A stretch of DNA of 64,000 nucleotides from Breviolum minutum Mf 1.05b.01 (Eukaryota; Sar; Dinophyceae; Suessiales; Symbiodiniaceae), in contig DF239137.1 in the NCBI GenBank assembly GCA_000507305.1, forward strand, positions 226,506 through 290,505, written 5' to 3'. Below the pieces are notes generated by a model. It was not told the DNA's origin, searched no databases, and was given only the letters and a program-made list of their open reading frames with translations. Shown piece by piece: positions 32,079 through 41,700 of this stretch; position 1 is the first letter of the stretch; the number at the start of each line of letters is the position of its first letter. A program made the position numbers and the translations under genes.

Positions 32079-34481
32079 CTGAGAATGATGATGACCTAAT
32101 CTATTCAATATATTATATATATAACTATGCATATGACACACTTCAACGACAACAATTTCTAGCAACAGCGTGCAGGTCCCCGGACTTGTGAATCACCCGG
32201 TTGTGAATAGCACCAGATAAGCGCATTGTAAACGCCCTTGGCAGCGTACAAAGGACTGATGAATGAATAGAACAGTGTTTTGCGGCATCGGCATGCTAAA
32301 ACCACTGCATGTCAGTGTTCATACCGGTGGCTCACATTCCTATATATATATATTCATCATATGCTATACTATACAATAATATAGCACATACTATGGCTGC
32401 TGAGTTGGCACTTGGTCCTTCCCACATTGCGTGCCCAAACCAACATAACATAGATGATGCTGTGATCAGATTGGTTTGGGTCTGCATCAGTTTTTTTCTT
32501 GTTCAGACCTTTCTTTGTGACATCAAGAGCTGGAAATACAACATGCCTGCTACAGATTCTTTGTGTAACCGCACCACTTAACCATGGACTCGGACCAAAA
32601 AAAAGAAGTCACACCTTTCAATAAAAACATTGCAATCTCAAAAAACCTCACTATCCTTCAAGAAATAATAATTTGGGCAGAGCCCATTGAAGCCTTCTTC
32701 AAAACCAGCATTTTTGTTTGGGGAACCCGCAAGAAGACAGCTGCCATCTGAGACACCCTGCGTCCCTTGCCACCAACCGCTCACCCAAAAGACTATAGAA
32801 AGGCTCAGCCAAAACCTGAGCAAAGGTGGCTTCCATGTGGTTTCCAGGGAATCGATGCTTGAAATTTGACATCAACAACATTCAACAACCACATTCATAC
32901 TTGCACGGCTGTTTCTCTTTGGGTCCCCTGATTATGGCTGTCTGTTACTGCAACTAAAGTTGCAGCATAAGAAGTAACGCACAGCATGCGGTATGTATGC
33001 CAATGATTCATGCCTGAATCATGCAGAAATTTCCCTGCCGGGGTAGTCGGCTTATCTAGAAACTGCATTTGTTTCGAAAAGGGAATGGATTCTACATTGA
33101 CTCATCGTTAAACTTCGACCATCGGTCGCTTGTGGGTCAAACAGTAGCACCTTACTCGACAGGTTTACTACATACTAGACTAGACTATTTACTGGGATAA
33201 ACGAAAAAGTAATAGTAATATTCATGATGCCATTCACACGTCAAGAACAAATCAGAAACTTGTTTGCTGAAGTGACAGCACCACACCAATGTTAAACCCC
33301 CGCTCAGCAACAGCAACTGCCACAACAAAATTGATTTGCGACATTGTGTCGCATAACGCCTCCCCGCCATCACACCATCTCAATTTTGAGGTTGATACAA
33401 ATATGCGGACAAATATGGTCTGGCTGAGGCCTCCCACAACGTTGGGTCATGGAACTCATGGAAAGCAAATGAATCAGGATCACAAGGGTTGGAGGCCATG
33501 ATGAGAGAGGTAAAACTAGAGATCTGTTTGCTGGATTTGTGAAATGTCACAGCAACCAATTCCTCCAACGCATGCGAGGCCCTTCTTATGATGAATTCTA
33601 TTCATTTCCCACAATCCCTTTTCCGTACATGCGCATGCTTTGAAATATTTGGCGAAAAGGGTCATTCCAACACTATGGGTTGCCCAAATTTGCAGTTAAA
33701 AAAGAAGGTTCCGCAAATTCCGTTCATCCCGGAACAAGTCCGGCATGTCGCATCTCGCAGCCTGTGGGTTGATGGATAATTCGTTGGACCAATGAGCAAT
33801 GACCTCAACCCACCAACCACAAGGGGCTTTGCACATGGAAGGAATCAAGGAAAAACATAATGCATCAATTTCTTCAATCAAAAGTTTCGGATGAAGAAGA
33901 CCTTAATATGTTTTGGAGCTATAGTTGAAAGACATACCGACCTGTACAGACTAGTTGCTTTGAGTTCTTCCACATCTATTAGGCACATGCACGAAACCAA
34001 CCAGCAAATAACCACTGTAGAAATAAGATATTCCTGATAATCTCATTACCTGAACAGCTTGTATATATACCGTAAAAATAGGTGTGCAAATCTAAGGTGC
34101 CTTTTTTGGACACTCATCACGTCTTTGTTTATTGCCATTTCGTGTGAAACTCATTCAGCACTGCAACCAGCTGTGAGCTGGCCACGCGCTTGACATGATT
34201 GGAACACAACCCATAGCCCGCAGCACCCTGTAACATGCAGACACGTTGTGAAATATGAGGGTGCGCGTGGCGTTTCTGGTGGAATGTGGAGAGCAAATTG
34301 CGATAGCAGGTGCTAGTATTGGAGTTTCTGCTAGCATTGTTTTGCTGCTTGAAGTTTGTGTTCTGACTGTACAATGTGCGAATGATCTTGGAGCACCTTG
34401 CTCAAATATGCTCCCACAATGCAGCTCTTCCGAGACATCAAAGCGCACTTGTGCTGATTTGACGCAGCCTGCGCACATCGA

Positions 34482-35369
34482 TCAATCGTCATCGGATACT
34501 GTGTATGCCTGTCCACTTTCGTCAGCGGCGTCACGAACTTGGACTTTGTATTCCTCAATGTCCTCATGCTTAGGGGTAAGCCGTGGTTCCAACACTGCAA
34601 GGCGCAGAAGTTCTCCGTCCTTGAGCAGCATGCGGCAAATGCGCTTGCCATCAATCTCAATGTCCGTCACAATCTCTTCGCAGCCTTCACATGGTGACAC
34701 AAACCAGCCCGGCACCGCTGCATAGTTTGGCACTGTCTGAAGGTCGCGGTGACGGCTGGTTTTCATCACAGGTGCTGATATGGTTCTTGCTTCGGAAAAG
34801 CCTGGTGGCTGCCAAAAGCGGGGGGTTGCCGGATCCAAATAATGCCCACGCCACTCTGCCATGAACTCCACCAACGGGTTCGACTCCAAAGGCGTGGTGA
34901 TCTTCTTTGTGGGACACAGATAGTGCCGTTTCTCTCGGGTCATTGTCATCTTGTTCATGTCGTAGAGGATGGTGTCATGATCATTCTTCCGCCAGGGCTC
35001 CAGAATCATAGTGTTGTCTTTCACATTCCCTCGAAGCAAATAGACTAGAGGAAACATTGTGGAACAGAAAGCCTTTGTTCCTCGTCGCGTGCTGACCAAT
35101 TTCACTTCAAAGCGTTCAGGCAGTGGTTTTAGTGGCTCTCCTTTATGCAGGACTGTCATGTGTGTCACCTGATCCATATCCAAGTTCGTATGTGACAACC
35201 TTTCCCCAAGCTGGTTGAGCCAGACTTGGCACTCAGCAGGGATGCCCAGGTGCTCCTCAATCTGCCTGTGCAACACTGTGGCATCAGCCTCCAGCATCGC
35301 TGCCCCAGCGAGGCTGCAAACCTCCAAGGTTCGTGGCGCCCCCGGAGCCATCAGTTCCGTCTGTGCCAT
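34482..35369 (-). CDS. Intronless 295-residue protein with ubiquitin-like N terminus
   Basis: This is a single uninterrupted frame from an ATG at 35369 to a TGA at 34482, with clearly higher GC than the flanks. Residues about 15-75 (LEVCSLAGAAML, then EEHLGIPAECQVWLNQLG) follow a pattern I associate with ubiquitin-like domains in dinoflagellate proteins. The rest has no recognised domain; near the C terminus a CEGCEE motif precedes a conserved-looking segment, DGKRICRMLLKDGELLRL. Function unknown; a role in protein-protein contacts is only a guess from the ubiquitin-like fold. It is unusual here in having no intron, so it may descend from a retrotransposed mRNA. Confidence 0.75.
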   Translation of the reverse strand: MAQTELMAPGAPRTLEVCSLAGAAMLEADATVLHRQIEEHLGIPAECQVWLNQLGERLSHTNLDMDQVTHMTVLHKGEPLKPLPERFEVKLVSTRRGTKAFCSTMFPLVYLLRGNVKDNTMILEPWRKNDHDTILYDMNKMTMTREKRHYLCPTKKITTPLESNPLVEFMAEWRGHYLDPATPRFWQPPGFSEARTISAPVMKTSRHRDLQTVPNYAAVPGWFVSPCEGCEEIVTDIEIDGKRICRMLLKDGELLRLAVLEPRLTPKHEDIEEYKVQVRDAADESGQAYTVSDDD

Positions 35370-35423
35370 GGGCCGGCGTTGGAGAAAGTGATTGCTACAG
35401 GATGCTACACCCCATAAATTGAA

Positions 35424-35470
35424 GGTATAACATGGTATAACATGGTATAACCATGTATAACCGTGTAACC
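35424..35470. repeat. 10-bp tandem repeat upstream of the ubiquitin-like gene
   Basis: Three close copies of GGTATAACAT are followed by degenerate units. The array starts 55 bp upstream of the ATG at 35369, so it lies in the 5' flank or leader of that gene. Confidence 0.75.
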
Positions 35471-38400
35471 CAAATGAAGCGGAGGTTTAACACTGGACTT
35501 TGACCTTCACAAGGCTGGATTCGTCGGTTCCATCGTGCAAAGATTTCAGGCTGCTGCACGGCAAGAGCAGCTTGCTAAGGCCCCAACCAAATCGCACAAT
35601 AGAAAGAGATAGATCATGACCATCAAAAGTACAGTCGCCTGGAAGTCATGGCCACTACAACTGCCCAATGATAAGTATCTGATTGATCTCTTCAGAATCA
35701 AAGCTGTAGAAACAACTTCAAAGTCACAACCAGCCAAAGAAAAAGAGAGGCATTCCCTTTTGGGATCCGAAACCAACAGCCCTCCAAAACTAGTGCGGGC
35801 GGTTCAATTGGAGGTTGTGCAAGTAAAAATGTATACCAACTATACAAGTGGAAACATCACCCTTGACCCTTAGACTATCCCCACTGGCAGAACATCTAGT
35901 TCTTCAGGCCCAAGTTGCTGTCAGAAGATGGCGATAACGACCAATGCGACAGTAGTCTTTCACCAGCGCCAACTGGGCACAAACGGGGGCAACTTCATCT
36001 ACTGCATTATGCCAGTATCTCCAGCCCTTGCTATAGTAACAACCTTTCGGAACTATCATGCCTCCTCATTAACGTCAGTAAAGTACTTCCACAAGTCTGC
36101 ATCACTACTGCCAGAAACATCTGTGATATCATTGTGTCTCATATGTATATATCTAGATGTCACACCCTGAACTCAGGACGCACTTTTCTCAGTTGCTACG
36201 ACTCTTAACAAACTGGGGAAAACTTGAACTTCTACCATGACACCGTATTCCTCAGTCTTCAATTTTCAACTCGAACAGCTGATTGACCACTAATGATGCG
36301 CTCCAGTGTGACTTGTATTGAATCACCATCTGAGAATCCTGACTGATGGACGTCCCTCAAATTCGTCTTCACGGAGAGACTCTGCAGACCTGAGTAAATC
36401 ACCATGGCTGAACATCCTGGTGCCTGGAGACTCAAGTGGTGCTGTGGAGGTAGATCTTATCCTTGAGCCCACCTGACCTAGACTTTCATTTTCCAATTTT
36501 GATCAAATAAACCGTGCACGTACCATTGCGTGCTTAAAATTGCCTTAATATAACATAAAATTGGATGTTTGATTTACATCTGATATCATCTAATATCATC
36601 CAAGCAGAATGCTTCAAAATGCTTCGCACACTTAAGTTGTCAAACCAAAGGGATCAATCTAACAACCGAAAACCTCACCCATAAGATACATCACCAGTGT
36701 CCCCAAGCCACCCTTCCCCGACTCAGAGCCCATGTGACACCATTCTTTCAAGGCACTGCGGCTCCTTGCGCCAATTGGCCGCTGGAGTTTTCGCAAACCT
36801 GGGCCGCTGGTTCACGTGGCACTTCAACACTCCCTAAATATGGCGTCAGAAAGCAGGAACAAAAACTGATCCGGCAAAAAATCACAATGGAATATCAACA
36901 AAAAACTGCTTATTTCTAATCAGACTGCAGCCTAGTGAATACTATATAAGGCCTTGGAGTTTTGGAGTGGCTTCATTGTCCAAAATGATTGTCCCAAGGC
37001 AGCCGACTTTAATTTCTGGAGTGTATAAGTTCTCGAAGAATCTCTCTATGATCCCCATGGTATCATATGCTTGATCATGATCTATGTACTCTACGCATCT
37101 TCTCGAGTCACCAGGAAGCAGGAAGCTTCTGCTGCGCTCTGATAGCTAGGACTTGGACTGAGTGTCCTCTGCATGACTGAAACTTTCGCCTTCCTTGCTG
37201 CTCAGCAATTTTTGGTAAGCCTCTTCGGTGCATTTGGGTCCAAAGTCCCAAAACTTCAGCGACGAGCCGTGGCCATCCCGGGTGCAATCATTGGTGTCTG
37301 CTTACGTCAAATGGTAGCAATCTGAAAATTATTCTGATGATTACCGGTGTATGGAACACTGGGACTCTGGCACACTATCTCGACAGGCTGAAGTCATCAC
37401 AATGTAACAATGTAATTTAACCATATACTGTAATCCAGCAAGTGCATGTTAAAATTGGAAACCCAGTGGTGGAGGTCTGGTATAGATGATATCATATCCC
37501 TTATTCAAAAAGTCAATCTTAAGCGTCCAAGCCAAATTCACCTAATGTGCATAATTTGTCGAGTCGCCTGCGCGTTCATATTTGAAATGAAATGGATCCA
37601 TGAATGGCAAAAATAACGTCTTTTGGGTAGGTTTTTTTTGGGATCCAAATTGGAAACCTAGGGATATGTTTTTCCCCATGTGCCCAGCAGCCAGAAATTC
37701 CACCGGCCTCACTGGCAAGTACCTTGGCATCAGGGAGCCATAAATCTCCCCGATTGGTGATACTGTGATCAACAAAAAAAATACACTAAGTCGGCGTTAT
37801 ATTATGATTCATGCCAAAATAAAAAAAAGACCATAATATACATGTATACTTATATATATATATACATAACGTATATTATATAGTATATATATATAGTATT
37901 GGCGTATAACTCCGGCAAAAATAAACTAAAGATAAGCCATATTGACCAAACATCCACTGTGCAATGATTGACCAAAGATGGTGACCTAAACCTTGGTTCC
38001 CTGGCCACATCAGGCGTTCCCTGCAAAAGCACCTGCCCAGGCAGGTGCCAAAGAAATCCAATCATCTGAGTTTGGTAGATGTATTTACTTTTGTTGGTGA
38101 AAAGGCATTCAACCTGCTATGATTCTTAAAGCATGTGTAAAAAACACATGAAAAACAAAAAAAACAAGGACAGAATTGGCTGAGACACTGCAAAATGCAG
38201 CTGCCAATTGTTTTAAAAAACAGTCCTACTCTGGCCTCCTTGACTCCGTTGCATGCAGAATGGTAGGTGCAATGAAACTAAACGTTACACCCAGTAAGCT
38301 AATGGCACCAAATCAAAGAAACAAATCTTTCAAAGCTGTGGCGGCAGTTTCGATACTATTCAAACACAGCAAATCTTTCCAGCATCCCACCGATGGTCCA

Positions 38401-38701
38401 TAATTGGGCCTTTCCCTCGGACATCAGAACCTCGGATAGGTTCGACATGGTTCGACACTGTGTGTGTGTGTGTGAGTTAGTGTCGGTTACGGTGTATATG
38501 GGCGTAATCGCACATAACACAACCCACTAAATTGTTGTTCCTGAAGTGTACATATCAAATGTATTGAATGTTGCATATGAATAGCACCACATTGTGGTTC
38601 GTGGCATGACATGGTATGTCAGGCAAACTCCACGGACATCAGTCTAGTTTCCCTCAAATGTTTTGCCAACATGTCTGCCCTACAAAGAACCAACTCAAAA
38701 C
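35471..38701. other. No firm gene; possibly 3' part of the ABC transporter gene
   Basis: A minus stretch near 37640-37775 reads like coding sequence (GEIYGSLMPRYLPVRPVEFL), but its splice sites are ambiguous. (TA)n runs occur at 37850-37905. Confidence 0.3.
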
Positions 38702-38720
38702 CATGTCCCCCAGCCACGCG
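38702..38720 (-). CDS. ABCC candidate exon: end of NBD1
   Basis: TTTCAG acceptor and GT donor around 19 nt encoding RVAGGHG, which resembles the dGrVxxxG turn after the switch region. Weak because it is so short. Confidence 0.25.
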
Positions 38721-41700
38721 CTGAAATTTCAGCAAGCGCTCGGAGTCAGGTTGGGTTGTCTCAGCGGATGTTCACTGGACAGCGGGACTTGACATGTTTC
38801 AAAACGCAGTATGAATTGATCACTGGCACTATGCAAAGGGACTACTGTAGCCTTCAAAACCGAAAACTAATTGAATTTCTGAATATAAATATATAGAGTT
38901 TCTGAGTTGCTCTTCTACTCTGGATCAGCTTCCTTCAATGCCTTCCCTCCAACAAAGATGAAACACTGGTCCCTGGTTTATACCCAAAAAAGACACCCAA
39001 AAACATCCACCAATAAACCATGGATGATTCATACTAAAACCACCCCGAACCACTGATGTTGAATGCAAACTGTACAATTCTGACAGTCCAAGACCCCACC
39101 CAACTGAGACTAGACACCACGATGCAAGTACGACCTGCGGTGCTACAAGTCCGCGTGATTTATATGTTGGAAAAATCTATTGTGAACAGCAAATTGCTGC
39201 TGCGAAACAAACCTTAATGTTACATGTTCAAATTTGCAGTTGTGCAACAGCACCAAATACTGAAAAATGTACGTGCCCGAAAACTGACATAGCCCCTGAT
39301 TTCGTTGAAAGACTAGTTTTCCCTTGGGATGGTCCCATTTTAGGGGCTACGTTTAACTTCGCATGTGTATCAAATATTGGAAACTGCTTCAACTTTGTCT
39401 TGACGTTGGCTGCCTGCCCGAGCTTATGAAGACTCACCCGGTGACGTGTTAAAACACTCGGCTCAACGAAATGCCTCCTGTTCTTGCATGGTGAACCCCC
39501 ATGATCAATCACTCAAAGAACGGGGGATCATGCTATTTTCTTGAGTGGGAGTTCAGTTTGTTTGTCAGAAGTGTCAGCAGCAGTATATTACAATCTACCG
39601 CAAACGTCAAACATATTCAATAGACACCTTCAGTGCACCAAAATCGGTGCCTATTCATTTGCACTGGCGAAAGGAATGGAAATCAGGTACCCTCCAAAAA
39701 CCCACCAGGCCCCTTTAAAGTCAGGCATCCCTGTGTTCTGGTGCTATCTTAAATTTTGGGGGGACAAAAGTGAAAGTAAGAATCCAACAGTTTTGGCATC
39801 TCCCAATTCCAATCCCAACCCCAGAAAGGCACCTGTCATCAAGGGTCCCAGCAAGAGCTTGTCCATGATGACACGTGCAGTCGGCCTCATACTGTCTTGG
39901 CGGAACATCTCACTGAGGCTACATATGTAGAACCAAAACATGTCAAATGACACTGACTCTTCAATAGTCTCAGGTCCACTTTTACCCCCTAAAAGACGCC
40001 AACTTCACTGGATTCATTGTCACTGGCAAACTGCGCCAAGACCTTGATCATGCCGGCATTCTGGAGGTTTTAGGCCCAAGGATACTGTCATTTCTGAACG
40101 GCTTCCTTGCTATCATTCCCAAGTAATGCTCGGCTCTCAACCAAGCACCACAGAAATCCACAGTGCCGGCAGTATCTAGCTTCCACTTGACAATTTAGAG
40201 CCTCAAGTTGCTTACATTATCCCTGCAATCTTCACTTTCAATCTCAAAGCTAAACAATCATCAAACAATATCCAGCAACCAATTTTAGATAGACCAAATG
40301 TATGATGAAATGTATCCAAATGCATGGAAAAAATCATCTTACCCATCTTGTATTTGTTTGGTCATTTAGCTTATCCATTTCCCAATTCCGCTGGCGGCGG
40401 GTTCGATCGTCGATCCCGAGGCTCCCAAACGCATCCACTGATGCGAAGGGATCGTCCATCAAGACCAGCCTGAAAATGGTTGGAGGTCGACATGAAACCC
40501 TCTCTCGGTATGTAAATGTTTTCAATCTTTCATGTATAACAAGCACCTGACTTCCAGTTTTTCCATGCATAAATCCAGCCAAATCCAGCTGATGAAACTG
40601 TCAATTCATATCATGGGCTGTGACCATTGTATTATATGTAATATATGTACTGAAGAGGTTTCTTTGGATTCATGTGCAGGCACTAGGCCAGCTGCATGGG
40701 TCCTCCAAGATTACTCTAGATTTGCATCCCGTCCCTTTGTTCTTAGTAGCTGAGTGAAGTACTAAACAAAGAATTGAAACAAAAGGATACAACATCATCC
40801 AACAGTCCCCCCCCAAAAAAAATAAAAATAAAGTCCAAATCACTTGGAGCTCAAGTGATATCCGGCTCGGGCCATCGAGACCTTAGCAGGTTGGAGAGGA
40901 AATGTCCAACCAGGGCAATTGAAAAAACTCAGGACAACCACCTAACCAACAGAGTGGATCATAGAATCATAGTGGTACTATCCCATGAAATGTAGAAATG
41001 TTTTAAATATAGAGTCGTATATATCAACCTTTAAATACATTTGACAAGTGCTTGCATGATGCTAAAATATCTTAAAATAGCCATAATTGTGCCATATATC
41101 CATATGTTGCCCAATTTTGCCCGGACCTAGCCATCCAAGCCAGCTGCTGAGTCAAGTAATCCACAGGTCCCACTGAGTCCGCCTCACTCGTGCCTTCTGT
41201 CCACCCGATAAGCTAATCCCACGAGCACCGATGGGAACCTGATCTCCTCCTGCGAGGCAAAGGCTGCACTTTGATGAAAGTCGTTTTCAACAGAGTTTCA
41301 ATAACACTTCATCTAACCCCTCAAGAATGCCATCATATAGTCCCATCAAAGTCCCTAGTACCCTTGCTTTGGATTCCAAATAAGCTGTGCGGCACAATTT
41401 CCAAATTGGAGAAAGGTGTCAAATGTCAAATAACCACTGGGTTAACCAGGTTTAAGCTACAGGTACTATTTGCATAAAACACGCACACAAAAGAAAAACA
41501 GTGATCTAAGAGCCAACGACAGAATTCTTTACGTCATGTACACAGCTCCTTATAGCTCTTTGCTCCCAACTGATTTTTTTACCATGACCCAATGCAAAGG
41601 AACTCCAACCAAAAACATACCAACCATACCAGCTGAAAGTGACCGAATGTCACATCTCCCAAATATGTATCTTGATATACCACTTATATATAGTAAACGT

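Larger units (their letters stand above)
29255..34481. other. No gene recognised
   Basis: Contains a relic of the 98-bp MITE family at about 29900-29943, a TG/TA-rich stretch near 30420-30465, a (GAT)n array and weak coding-like minus stretches near 30100-30250 and 33250-33430 without supporting splice chains. Confidence 0.35.

Noticed and set aside
39744-39953. Mpv17/PMP22-like segment (VIMDKLLLGPLMTGAFLGLGLELG)
   Set aside because: The first part is better explained as the ABCC exon after the D-loop, with a GT donor directly after the ACAG; the rest is intron.
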